Shown in pieces: positions 9,167-17,624 of a stretch of 63,899 nt of DNA. The notes under the pieces are model-generated. The model had not been told where the DNA came from. It worked only from the letters and a program-made list of their open reading frames with translations, and ran no database searches. The stretch lies in IMG/VR virus record IMGVR_UViG_3300009506_000024, positions 1 through 63,899 of that record. One strand, 5' to 3'. The translations under genes were made by a program, and so were the position numbers. The DNA comes from a virus. Position 1 is the stretch's first letter. Every line of letters begins with the position of its first letter.

Positions 9167-10342
9167 ATGACCGACTTTCCAATGGGCAATCTGTCTGGCG
9201 GCCCTTCCGGGTCACAGGCTATGAGCGTCGCAGAGAGCGAGTGGCGCCCGTCCGGTATCGAGACGTGTCGGATCATCAACGTCAACATCGACGACTGGTC
9301 GGTGGACTGCATCGCGGAGTACGGAAACAAGAGGTACTTCGACCTTCAGGTGATGGCTCCCTACTTCCACTTCGCAAATGGGGAGGGCATCTACGCCCAG
9401 CCAGAGGTAGGCGCACTGTGCTGGGTCTGCACCCCCAGTGCTGGTCGCTTTGCTGCCCCGTTCGTGATGGGGTTTCAGTCTGCCCACGACGAGGACTTCG
9501 ATGGTTTTCGTGGGGGTCGGCTGACACTGAACCCTGGCGACATCATGATGAGGACTCGGGATGAGAACTTCATCATCCTTCGACGCGGTGGGGTCCTCCA
9601 GATGGGGTCCACCCCAACGTGCCAGACCATGTACGTACCCATCGGCAACATGCTGCGGCATTTTTGTGAGCAGTTCGAGCTCAACACGTTTGGAGGGGAG
9701 CTCGTTTGGGACAACGCTCGGACTGACCAGACTGACAGTGGGGCGGTCCTTTCAAAGCTCCAGCTCAAACTGAAGCGGCAGGTGAACACCTCGAAGTATG
9801 ACGTAGAGCTTCAAATCGGTTCCCACGGGGGCGATGATCCCACTAGACTATCCCTAGTGGTGAACGACTCTGGCCTCAAGGACAACAAGCCGGTGGCCAG
9901 CTTGGCGATCACCAATGAAGGTGACTTGGGATGGACACTGGAGAAGAGCTTCGGCCTCGAGGTCAAAGACAGCATCATCTTCTACTCCAAGGAAGGTACC
10001 ATCACTGTCCTGACCGACCAGGGCGACATCAGTTTGCAGTCGGCAGCAAACATGACTCTCAAAGCCGACGGTGGAGACTTCAACGCAGAGGCTTCAGCCA
10101 ATGCCACTGTCAAAGCAGGGGCGGTGGCCACCCTCGACGGGCCTACCGTGAATCTCGGAGCCAATGCTACCTCACCGATCATCAAGGGAGACCAGTTCGT
10201 CTCCTTCATGACCACTTTCATCACGCAGCTTTCAACTCTCACTTCACCCATCAGCGGGGCTCCGATTGTTGCGGCGCCTGCTTTGGCATCCCTAACTGGA
10301 CAACTATCGGGACTCTTGTCTACGGTGTCGTTCACCAAGTAA
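9167..10342 (+). CDS. Baseplate spike / gpV-gp5-like protein
   Basis: 391 residues. The N-terminal part (to about residue 120) has the look of the OB-fold of tail-spike hub proteins (GxxxxPEVGALCWVxxP). The C-terminal 110 residues carry the alternating beta pattern of a triple-stranded beta-helix needle (SLQSAANMTLKADGG, then NATVKAGAVATLDG, then VNLGANATSPI). This is the architecture of VgrG/gpV spikes that tip the contractile tail and pierce the host envelope. It starts eight bases after the polymerase stop. The family assignment rests on pattern rather than a unique motif. Confidence 0.7.
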   Translation: MTDFPMGNLSGGPSGSQAMSVAESEWRPSGIETCRIINVNIDDWSVDCIAEYGNKRYFDLQVMAPYFHFANGEGIYAQPEVGALCWVCTPSAGRFAAPFVMGFQSAHDEDFDGFRGGRLTLNPGDIMMRTRDENFIILRRGGVLQMGSTPTCQTMYVPIGNMLRHFCEQFELNTFGGELVWDNARTDQTDSGAVLSKLQLKLKRQVNTSKYDVELQIGSHGGDDPTRLSLVVNDSGLKDNKPVASLAITNEGDLGWTLEKSFGLEVKDSIIFYSKEGTITVLTDQGDISLQSAANMTLKADGGDFNAEASANATVKAGAVATLDGPTVNLGANATSPIIKGDQFVSFMTTFITQLSTLTSPISGAPIVAAPALASLTGQLSGLLSTVSFTK

Positions 10343-10352
10343 GGAGCGGACC

Positions 10353-12362
10353 ATGACCACTCAACCATTGTTTCTCGACCGCCAACTCTCCTTCGAAGGA
10401 GAGGAAAAGCTCGCGGGCATGCTCACTCGCTTGAGCGACAACACGGACAACTGGCAGCAGGAGATCACGCAGGAAGCGTATCGCCGGTTGCCTTACCTGA
10501 GCGACTTCGAAGTTCACGTCGTACTCGATTCGGTGGACGAGGAGAGAGGGTACGCCTTCGGCTCCATCGAGGTGTCACCGAAGAGCTCGATGACCGTCGA
10601 GGAGATGACCGACGCAGGGATGCAGAAGGTCCACATCCCCATCGTCATCAAGGAGCAGATGCTCAGCCCCCTCGACGTGTTCCTGTCTGGAAAGCAGTAC
10701 TTCCACCTCACGGAGGCCCGACTCCGTGAATCATTGTTCCGGGCCGAGACGTTTGATGCAGCTCGCACCCGACCGTACGACCCGTCTCTGGTCAACGACC
10801 TGCAGCCTCCACTCCGTGCGGGGTACGGAGGCTTCGGCGCCGGCGGCGTGAAGATGGGCGCGGCCATGGCCGAGCTCAAGATGCTCCCGATTCTGCCCCA
10901 GCTCCACGGTCGGGTGAAGCAAGCTCACGTCGACCGCATCAAGAAGGCGATGACTGACCCTTCCATTCAGACTCAGGTCCTCACTGGGAACGAAGGAGTG
11001 AAGGCAGCTTTTGCCTCTGCGATGAGGCTCACCCCCACCGACCTGGAGAAGTCTGCAGCGGCAGTGGCCGGGAGGATTCGCCCTACTGTGGTGCAGCTCC
11101 GAAAGCTGGGGACCGAGAAGGTCTTGGTGAAGTGGGCGAACGATGAGATGTTCTCCCCTCAGGAGGAAGAGATCCCCTTCGATGCCGCGCAAGACATGCT
11201 CGGGGACGAAGACCTCACCGCTCAGCTCGAGAGTGACGGTACCGTGACCATGAGCCCGGACGCTGCGGTCAAGCAGACGCTCGAGGCTGAAGAGGTTCGG
11301 GTGGCGGACTCGTTCGGACTGTGGAAGGTGCAGCAGACCACCGGCGACACGATGATTGGTTGGGTCTTCCCGCAGCTTCTCGATCTGGACCTCAACGTCC
11401 TTCCGCTCTCATTGTTCAACAACGGTTCGCAACACGCCCTGCAGGAGAACATCGCCGGCGAAATGGCAGGCAAGTCTCTCGACATCCCGAAGGGGATTCC
11501 GAAGGGCTACGGAGCCCTCTACTACACGGACCACGGGACGGCGAAAGCCTTCGTCCCGATGACCATCAGCAGCTCGATGAGAGACCCGGGCGGGTTGAAG
11601 TTCATGGCGCAGACCGACATGGGCGACCAGGTGACGTTCTCGTTTGCCGAGGGCATCAAGAAGCCTGTCCGCGCGGGCGAGAATGAGTGGGTGCTTCCCA
11701 ACTACTTCAACTGGATGCCCTTGCGTGGCAAGACCGAGCTCGTCGACCAGCCGGCTCTGTTCAGCAAGCTCGGCTCTGCCAACCGTACCGGCACCGTGGA
11801 CATCGTCGGTGACAGCGCAGGCATCTACTCGTTCCGAGGCCCGGCCATCTCCAAGGTGGCTCAGCAGCACACCAAGTTCATCGACCACAATCAGGCCGTG
11901 TTCCTGGGAGTGGGACTCGGGATGACCGAGAGCTTCTGCAAGGAGGCCCTCGCCAAGGCCAAGCTCGGTGAGCGCGTCTCAGTGTCGGGTCTGAAGGTTC
12001 TCGGAAGCCTGAAGGAAAAGATGGCCGGCATTCGAGCCAACCTTCAGAAGGAGCTGTCTGAGCTCGACCCACCTATCCACAACTACTTCCTCGCCAAGGA
12101 AGCATCCGTCCTCGACGACGCCCTGACCGCGGACAAGATCCTCGGTCTGGGCTTCCTCAATGCAGAGAACGTAGCTACGTTCGTGGACCTTCTTCCTGCG
12201 CTCGAGGCGGCGTCATCAAAACTCGCAGAGCTCCTGGTCGCAGTCCGGGTGGGCCTCAAGGAGGTGCCCGAGGTGGCGGTGGAGCGCATGCTCATTGCCA
12301 TGGAGGACGTCATCCGAGGTCTCAAGTCCCTGCGTCAGAAAGAACTGAAGTTCTCCAACTAG
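10353..12362 (+). CDS. Large conserved virion-type protein of unknown function
   Basis: 669 residues, start ATG after AGGAGCGGACC. It is mixed alpha/beta with no membrane segment and no recognisable catalytic motif. A glycine-rich patch (AGYGGFGAGGVKMGAAMAEL) lies near residue 155, and the C-terminal 120 residues look helical. Its size and its place straight after the spike gene suggest a baseplate or structural role, but nothing in the sequence names it. Confidence 0.7.
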   Translation: MTTQPLFLDRQLSFEGEEKLAGMLTRLSDNTDNWQQEITQEAYRRLPYLSDFEVHVVLDSVDEERGYAFGSIEVSPKSSMTVEEMTDAGMQKVHIPIVIKEQMLSPLDVFLSGKQYFHLTEARLRESLFRAETFDAARTRPYDPSLVNDLQPPLRAGYGGFGAGGVKMGAAMAELKMLPILPQLHGRVKQAHVDRIKKAMTDPSIQTQVLTGNEGVKAAFASAMRLTPTDLEKSAAAVAGRIRPTVVQLRKLGTEKVLVKWANDEMFSPQEEEIPFDAAQDMLGDEDLTAQLESDGTVTMSPDAAVKQTLEAEEVRVADSFGLWKVQQTTGDTMIGWVFPQLLDLDLNVLPLSLFNNGSQHALQENIAGEMAGKSLDIPKGIPKGYGALYYTDHGTAKAFVPMTISSSMRDPGGLKFMAQTDMGDQVTFSFAEGIKKPVRAGENEWVLPNYFNWMPLRGKTELVDQPALFSKLGSANRTGTVDIVGDSAGIYSFRGPAISKVAQQHTKFIDHNQAVFLGVGLGMTESFCKEALAKAKLGERVSVSGLKVLGSLKEKMAGIRANLQKELSELDPPIHNYFLAKEASVLDDALTADKILGLGFLNAENVATFVDLLPALEAASSKLAELLVAVRVGLKEVPEVAVERMLIAMEDVIRGLKSLRQKELKFSN

Positions 12363-12371
12363 GGGCAAAGG

Positions 12372-12899
12372 ATGCTTGGGTACTGCGGCTCTTTCGTGGA
12401 CGAGCTGGAGAAGATCTCTTGGTTCGGTACGTACTACCACGGGACTTCCCCGGAAGCGGAGAAGTCCATCTTGCAAGAAGGGCTGAAGGCTAGCCACGGG
12501 GGCAAAGGTGGGGCAACAGAAGCCCTCGGCAAGGCTTTTCCAGGCAACCCTTTCTTGGAGAGGTTCCAAAAAGAGACTGCCGGCAAGGTCACGATGTCGA
12601 GGTCAAAACTCCTAGCCAAAACGTACGGTCTTTCCGGGCACCGGAATAGGATAGCGAAGGAGCTGGCTCTGGCCTACAAATCTGGCGGTGAGAAAGCTGT
12701 GGTCAAAGGGCTCCTCAAAGAGTTGGTTGGACACCAGCCTTTGGAGATTGCAGGGAAGTCATTGAAGGGGCTCACTAGGGACCCCTCTCACTTTTTCTTG
12801 GGAGTGCAGTCCGCAAAGGACATCCCCGCCTCACTGGTCAGCAAGGCGACTCCTTCCAGGTTGGGAAAGCTGCTGACGAAAGTACTGGTGAGAAAATGA
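12372..12899 (+). CDS. Putative ADP-ribosyltransferase-like protein with FVDELEKIS motif
   Basis: 175 residues. An N-terminal FVDELEKIS motif (residues 8-16) is shared with other proteins here. It is followed at once by YYHGTSPEAEKSILQEGLKA, which looks like the start of ART/PARP-type or KptA-like folds, where H-G-T binds NAD and the following helix leads to 'GL'. A later segment, DPSHFFLGVQSAKDIPAS, resembles the 'x-V-Y-V/F-x' strand of the same fold. If correct, it would modify host protein or RNA after injection, as T4 Alt does. The catalytic third motif (Glu) is not clear, so activity is uncertain. The stop overlaps the next start. Confidence 0.55.
   Translation: MLGYCGSFVDELEKISWFGTYYHGTSPEAEKSILQEGLKASHGGKGGATEALGKAFPGNPFLERFQKETAGKVTMSRSKLLAKTYGLSGHRNRIAKELALAYKSGGEKAVVKGLLKELVGHQPLEIAGKSLKGLTRDPSHFFLGVQSAKDIPASLVSKATPSRLGKLLTKVLVRK
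12632..12646. repeat. 15-bp palindrome TTCCGGGCACCGGAA (copy 1)
   Basis: One of three near-identical 15-base palindromes in the window (consensus TTCCGGGNMCCGGAA). This copy lies inside the ADP-ribosyltransferase-like gene. It could be coincidence in coding sequence or a protein-binding site. Confidence 0.35.
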
Positions 12900-13885
12900 G
12901 GCACCCATCCGAGTATTACATTAAGTTCCTCCTCGCTAACTCGTGGGGTGATGAGGACAATCAGGTAGATTCTACCAGCGTCAACGAGACGCTCAAGGAG
13001 ACAGGTCTACCTCCTATCAGTGATGAGGTCTTCGACCGTATCCGTAGCAAGTTCGAGCCTCCAGAGACCTTTCGGTTCAACGCCAAGAACCACAAGCCCA
13101 CAGTGGACTTCATGAAGGAGGAGAAGCTCTACTCTTACTGGGTCTCGAACGGAGACATGAAGCGCGTGTTCTCCGACCTGTTGGGGGACAACAACAGACT
13201 GCTTCAGCACCGAGTTCACACTATGCTGATGGGGTTCGTCCCGTCAGATGTGATCGCTGAGAAAGTGAGCAGGCAGTACCACCTGAAGGAGTCGATCACG
13301 GCGGGCATGATCGAGCACTACCGCCACTACTTCTGGAGGGTAGAGAACCTGACCGAGAAAGAGTGGATGGAGTTGCTCGACGGCCATCCTCAGTACGATC
13401 AGTACATCGCCCCGCTATTGTGCGGAGATCAGCAGGGGCTGTTCCGCGCGGGGTTCAACCCAAAGTACGACTACAAACTGGGACTGCGAGACACCCACCG
13501 GCAGGTGGTGTTTCGGATCCAGTACATGGCCTTCAAGCCAGACGACAAGAAGATCATTGATCTGCTCATCAAGCTAAGTCGGGAGCAGCGAGCTCTCTAC
13601 GACATCCTCTATGGTGAGGGAGGAGGATTCGAGGACGAGGTTCGAGAGATCAAGCACTGGATGATGGAGCACAAGATTCCGGACGTGAAGACTCTCGATA
13701 GGCTGGTCACTTCTGGGTCGTACAGCGGTGACGGAGAGAGCGACAAGAAAGAGAAGAAGGAGCAGGTCGAAGAGACTGTTCAAGAAGCTGCTCAGAAAGC
13801 AGTGACCACAGGCAGGAAGGCCAAGCCTGCCAAGAAATCCAAGAAGCCCGGCGTGAGAGTCGGGCCCAAGAAGGGAGACCAGTGA
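12896..13885 (+). CDS. Hypothetical protein of the packaging region, possibly small-terminase-like
   Basis: 329 residues, ATGA overlap with the preceding gene. A central region (VPSDVIAEKVSRQYHLKESITAGMI and following) looks like a helix-turn-helix recognition unit of the sort used by phage packaging proteins. The C-terminal 60 residues are a lysine-rich disordered tail (KAKPAKKSKKPGVRVGPKK). DNA binding is likely. A small-terminase role is suggested only by the HTH look and by the terminase large subunit 4 kb downstream. Confidence 0.6.
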   Translation: MRHPSEYYIKFLLANSWGDEDNQVDSTSVNETLKETGLPPISDEVFDRIRSKFEPPETFRFNAKNHKPTVDFMKEEKLYSYWVSNGDMKRVFSDLLGDNNRLLQHRVHTMLMGFVPSDVIAEKVSRQYHLKESITAGMIEHYRHYFWRVENLTEKEWMELLDGHPQYDQYIAPLLCGDQQGLFRAGFNPKYDYKLGLRDTHRQVVFRIQYMAFKPDDKKIIDLLIKLSREQRALYDILYGEGGGFEDEVREIKHWMMEHKIPDVKTLDRLVTSGSYSGDGESDKKEKKEQVEETVQEAAQKAVTTGRKAKPAKKSKKPGVRVGPKKGDQ

Positions 13886-14442
13886 TGCCAGGAATGCCAA
13901 TGCCCGAGTGGTACGACGAGGCCAAGGAGCAGTTGGGAGAGACCGACAAGGAGCCGATGAACATGACGTTCCAGCCGGTCGAGTTCGTAAGGGTTGAGAA
14001 CTTCCCTCATCTCTTTGCCGAGTACGACATTCGCGAGAGCGACGTGCTCGTTCACCTCTTCCCGAGAGGTGGCATCGATGACCAGTGGACCAATGGGCAC
14101 TACATCAATCGCTGCCACAACTGTAAGAGCGAGGTTCCGATGCCCAGCAAGCCGTCGGAGCTCAAGCCTTGCCCGAAGTGTGGTCACACCGGGCTCATCT
14201 ATGTGCCCGGCAGGGTGGAAGAGAAGGCGGACGTAGCCTTTCCAGCGAACGCCCAGGACATGATCAAGGAAGCGGTGGACGAAGTGTGGATGGGTGGAGT
14301 CGCCATCGATGAGGTACCTGAGCTCGGTGCCTTTGCCCTCCAGCTCCAGTCCGCCAAGAACACCGCCGGCGTGGTCGGTACCGCTGAGTTCGTAGGCAAG
14401 ATCTGTTCAGCATTCGATAGGCTGCTGGCAGAGAAGCACTGA
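13885..14442 (+). CDS. Hypothetical protein with a zinc ribbon
   Basis: 185 residues from the ATG at 13885, which overlaps the previous stop; the GTG at 13882 is an alternative. It has a Cys4 zinc ribbon, CHNCKS then CPKCGH, near residues 75-100, flanked by mixed alpha/beta sequence. The C-terminal half is helical. It is translated with the DNA-binding-like gene before it, so a role in packaging or head assembly is plausible but not shown. Confidence 0.65.
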   Translation: MPGMPMPEWYDEAKEQLGETDKEPMNMTFQPVEFVRVENFPHLFAEYDIRESDVLVHLFPRGGIDDQWTNGHYINRCHNCKSEVPMPSKPSELKPCPKCGHTGLIYVPGRVEEKADVAFPANAQDMIKEAVDEVWMGGVAIDEVPELGAFALQLQSAKNTAGVVGTAEFVGKICSAFDRLLAEKH

Positions 14443-14450
14443 GGTCCGAC

Positions 14451-16607
14451 GTGGATGAGAGGGAGCGACAGCACTATCGTGAGGGCGAGTTGGGCCCTGG
14501 CGTAGCTGAACGCTCCACCTCTTCTCTCCCAAAAATCGAGCGTCCCCAGACCTGGGAACTGTCAGCGCACCCACATCTCGCTGAGCGTGCTGGAAAGCAC
14601 ATCGACCTGAGACTCGGGAACCCTGACACCGGGGTGGCTCATTCGTTCGTCCTGCCTAAGGCAACTTTTCCGGGCCCCGGAAAAATGGTCCAGGTGGTAC
14701 CGACGTACGACCACACCATCCCGTACATGGACTACACCGGACCCATCTCTACCGAGTACGGGCGCGGTACCGTGCTGAAGGGCAGGAGAGCTCAGGCTGA
14801 AGTCTACCACGCGGACCCGGCAGATGAGCCGGGTACCAAGGTTCGGTTCAACCTCTACGATGGCCCGGCCCCAGAGGAGTACTCCATTCGGAGGGACAAA
14901 GAGAACCGCTGGTTCCTGCACAACAAGACGCAGACAAGGCTTCGAAGGCCAGACCTTCCCTCATCCAAACCAGAGTACGGGGAAGTCCGCCTGGACGAGA
15001 TTGACCCGAGCGATACGCGGCAAGCCATGATGCCGAAGCTAGATGGCGCTCATGCCATCATTGACTTGAAGGCCGGTCGCTCGCCTCGGGTCTTCTCGTA
15101 TCGGGTCGGCAAGAAGTCTGGCACAGGTTTGATCGAGCACACGCACAAGATGCCGGAGCTCCTGAAGAAGAAGGTACCGAAAGAGCTCGACGGTACCATG
15201 CTCAGAGGCGAGCTCCTCGGAGTGACCGGCGAGGGCAGATCCATACCGGCTGAGCGGATAGGTGGCCTGCTCAACTCGAAGGTGTGGGAAAGCCGCATGC
15301 GTCAAGCCGCGCAGGGGGTGAAGCTCCAAGCCTTTCCCTTCAGCGTGGTGAAGTACAAGGGTCGCACCATGGAGGACGCGCCCTTCGAAGAGAAGCTCAA
15401 GGTCTTGCGTGAGGTGGAGAGCAAGTTGGACGAGCTCGTCATCCCCGAGATTGCAGCCACCGCTGACGAGAAGATCAACCTCCTCAATGCTATCGCAGAC
15501 AAGAGTCACCCCTTGACTGAAGAGGGTGTGGTACTCGTGAATCGAAACGAGCCTGGCCGCCCTATCAAAGCAAAGCATGCGCCAGACTTCGACGTGTTTG
15601 TCCGAGCAGTTCACCAGGCTAAAAAGAAAGGTGGAGGGCTGCATGATCGAGTTGGCGCAGTCGGCTACTCATGGACTCCTGGAGGGCGTATTGTCGGACA
15701 GGTAGGAGGGTTCAGGCATGACGAAGCACGCGACATGTGGGAGAACCCGGACGACTACATTGGGCGCGTGGCGAAAGTGAAGGCAACGAAAGTGTTCAAA
15801 GACAACAAAGGAAATCCAGGTGCCCTGTTCCAGCCTCGGTTCAAGGAGTGGCATTTGGACAAGGGCGACATCGAGAAGTCAGCTTACCTCGGTCCAGTAG
15901 GTAAAGGCACCGTCATCGGTGGCGGGATTGGGGCAACTCTCGGAGCGATGGCTGGGTACCACTCCGACGTTCCAGTCAACAGAAAGAAGCCTACCACGGG
16001 ACAGAGAGTAGGGAGAGCAGTCACTACGGGCCTCTCCCTGGGGCTCAGTGGAGCCTTGCTTGGGCATGAGATCGGTCTCCTCGTTGAGATAGCTAGGGGT
16101 GCTCGCTACGCTGGTAGAGCAGGCGCTGGTGCTGGTGCTGGGTACCGGTCCAGCTACAGCTCTTCGGGGGCAGGCGCTGGAGCTGGGTTTGGCTTCGGCT
16201 CAGGCGGCCGGCTCCGCCCTGACTGGTTGAAGGACGTAACGACAAAGGCAGACGCCAAGTCGAAGTTCCGGGACATGGCCATGAAGACGCACCCCGACCG
16301 AGGAGGGGATGCGGAGAAGTTCAAGGTCATCAACAACGAGTGGGAGGCCTTCAAGAACAGCCATCTGTGGGAGAAGCTGGCTCACCTCCTGGGCAAGGAG
16401 AAGATCGCTTCTCTGTCCCCGGAGGTTGTTATGAAGGCCGCGTTCCTCAATGAGCTCGAGAAGATCGCCAGTCTCGAAGGCTTGGTATTGGGGCAGCTCC
16501 TCAAACAGAAGGTCATGCCTCCAGTGTCTTCCGCTGTGAGAGACTTGGAAGACCAAGCTCGAGCTCGCTGGGACCAGCTAGGCAGAGGATCTACCTACTC
16601 TCTTTGA
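14451..16607 (+). CDS. ATP-dependent DNA ligase fused to LigD-type phosphoesterase and DnaJ domains
   Basis: 718 residues, GTG start. Residues about 35-160 resemble the 3'-phosphoesterase domain of LigD (HIDLRLG, SFVLPKATFPGPGK, YTGPISTEYGRGTV). Residues 180-480 are an ATP-dependent ligase core: motif I is MMPKLDGAHAI with the AMP-accepting Lys196, followed by EGVVLV and an OB-fold-like end (FQPRFKEWHLDKG). A glycine-zipper stretch (about 490-555) and a Gly/Ser/Ala linker come next. A J-domain follows with HPD at 614-616. The C-terminal tail contains FLNELEKIA, the motif shared with virion-type proteins. It would seal nicks, perhaps after end repair; the J-domain may recruit host DnaK. The domain order is very unusual. 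Confidence 0.85.
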   Translation: MDERERQHYREGELGPGVAERSTSSLPKIERPQTWELSAHPHLAERAGKHIDLRLGNPDTGVAHSFVLPKATFPGPGKMVQVVPTYDHTIPYMDYTGPISTEYGRGTVLKGRRAQAEVYHADPADEPGTKVRFNLYDGPAPEEYSIRRDKENRWFLHNKTQTRLRRPDLPSSKPEYGEVRLDEIDPSDTRQAMMPKLDGAHAIIDLKAGRSPRVFSYRVGKKSGTGLIEHTHKMPELLKKKVPKELDGTMLRGELLGVTGEGRSIPAERIGGLLNSKVWESRMRQAAQGVKLQAFPFSVVKYKGRTMEDAPFEEKLKVLREVESKLDELVIPEIAATADEKINLLNAIADKSHPLTEEGVVLVNRNEPGRPIKAKHAPDFDVFVRAVHQAKKKGGGLHDRVGAVGYSWTPGGRIVGQVGGFRHDEARDMWENPDDYIGRVAKVKATKVFKDNKGNPGALFQPRFKEWHLDKGDIEKSAYLGPVGKGTVIGGGIGATLGAMAGYHSDVPVNRKKPTTGQRVGRAVTTGLSLGLSGALLGHEIGLLVEIARGARYAGRAGAGAGAGYRSSYSSSGAGAGAGFGFGSGGRLRPDWLKDVTTKADAKSKFRDMAMKTHPDRGGDAEKFKVINNEWEAFKNSHLWEKLAHLLGKEKIASLSPEVVMKAAFLNELEKIASLEGLVLGQLLKQKVMPPVSSAVRDLEDQARARWDQLGRGSTYSL
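14668..14682. repeat. 15-bp palindrome TTCCGGGCCCCGGAA (copy 2)
   Basis: Inside the ligase gene. The symmetry extends outward to 9-base arms (TTTTCCGGG, then C, then CCCGGAAAA). It shares the TTCCGGGNMCCGGAA consensus with the copies at 12632 and 43966. Confidence 0.4.
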
Positions 16608-17283
16608 TCCTCTCTCTTAGCTCTCGGTTGAGCCACTTCTGCTCCCACTTCTTCCAGTTTCCATTCAGGTCGTACGAGGTGCCCTTCGAGGCCAGCTTGA
16701 CGTACAGATTTCTCAGGTATTTGCCTCGGTGGTAGTGATTGGGCCCGTACTTCTCGAGCCCTTGCCGATGGGCTTCTGACCCGTACCCCATGTTGCTGCC
16801 CCAATGGTACTGAGGGTAGTGCTTGTCCATGTCCATCATGTCGAGGTCACGAACGACCTTCGCGACGATGCTGGCAGCACCGATTTGCCATACCAGTGAG
16901 TCTCCCTTGACGTAGGTGATCTGGCGCCCGTCGTATCCTCGGACCGTTTTGTTCCCGTCAATATGCAGACAGGTAAAATGAGGCGCGTGCTCGAGCGCGT
17001 CGAGACAAGCACGCCTCCACGCTTCACTGAGACCTCTCTTGTCGATGACGCTCGGAGAAGAGAACCCTATGCCCACAAACGCGGCTTGCTCCATGATGAT
17101 GGGAGCCAAGTCGAGTCTCTTCTTGAACGTCAGCTTCTTCGAGTCGTCCACACCCTTGATTGGCTCTGTCCCTACGGGGAACGCTACGACTGATACGCAG
17201 ACGGGCCCTGCCCAGCACCCCATACCCACTTCATCTAGGCCCGCGCTCAAACCTTCGGCCTCCCTTGAACTTTCCTTTTGCAT
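16591..17283 (-). CDS. rnhB: Ribonuclease HII
   Basis: 230 residues. It shows the diagnostic RNase HII series: GLDEVGMGCWAGPV (metal-binding Asp-Glu), GVDDSKKLT, the Asp of HIDGNK, and KGDSLVWQIGAASIVAKVVRD. The enzyme cuts RNA in RNA-DNA hybrids, for example primers. The ATG at 17283 has GGAG five bases upstream; a TTG at 17250 after GGGAGG is an alternative and closer to typical family starts. It converges on the ligase gene (17-base overlap), and its 5' end overlaps the upstream minus gene. With the ligase it makes a primer-removal and nick-sealing pair. Confidence 0.93.
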   Translation of the reverse strand: MQKESSREAEGLSAGLDEVGMGCWAGPVCVSVVAFPVGTEPIKGVDDSKKLTFKKRLDLAPIIMEQAAFVGIGFSSPSVIDKRGLSEAWRRACLDALEHAPHFTCLHIDGNKTVRGYDGRQITYVKGDSLVWQIGAASIVAKVVRDLDMMDMDKHYPQYHWGSNMGYGSEAHRQGLEKYGPNHYHRGKYLRNLYVKLASKGTSYDLNGNWKKWEQKWLNRELRERIKESR

Positions 17284-17593
17284 CTCTGCTCCAAACTCGT
17301 TGTCGGGTCAAAATCTCGGCCTGGACCCGGTTGTGTTGAATGTCGATCCTTGGCAGCTCGCAGCCGAACTCGTCGGCCCAGCACCTCAAGTATTTGCGCA
17401 GAGGATCCCTGGTTGCTTTCCCAAGTGGAATCTTCAATGGTATCTTGAGGATGAAGCGCAAAGGATCTACCGTAGGGAACACTTTGAACTGTTCATGCAC
17501 GACATCATCGCCTATAGCAGCAAGGATGCCGAGTCTCACGTGCTCCACCCACTGCAATCGCCGGCGGGCTAGTTGTTCCTTCGCGGTAGTCAC
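17231..17593 (-). CDS. Small basic hypothetical protein upstream of rnhB
   Basis: 120 residues from a GTG at 17593. The frame is open further, but that would run through the terminase start on the other strand. The sequence is basic with paired repeats (KIPLKIPLGKATRDPLRKYLRC). The 3' end overlaps rnhB by 53 bases in another frame, so the two are probably co-expressed. The function is not recognised. The start is uncertain because no strong ribosome binding site is seen. Confidence 0.5.
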   Translation of the reverse strand: MTTAKEQLARRRLQWVEHVRLGILAAIGDDVVHEQFKVFPTVDPLRFILKIPLKIPLGKATRDPLRKYLRCWADEFGCELPRIDIQHNRVQAEILTRQRVWSRDAKGKFKGGRRFERGPR

Positions 17594-17624
17594 GGCGCTC
17601 TTATACCAGGAAGGGTAGCATTTT

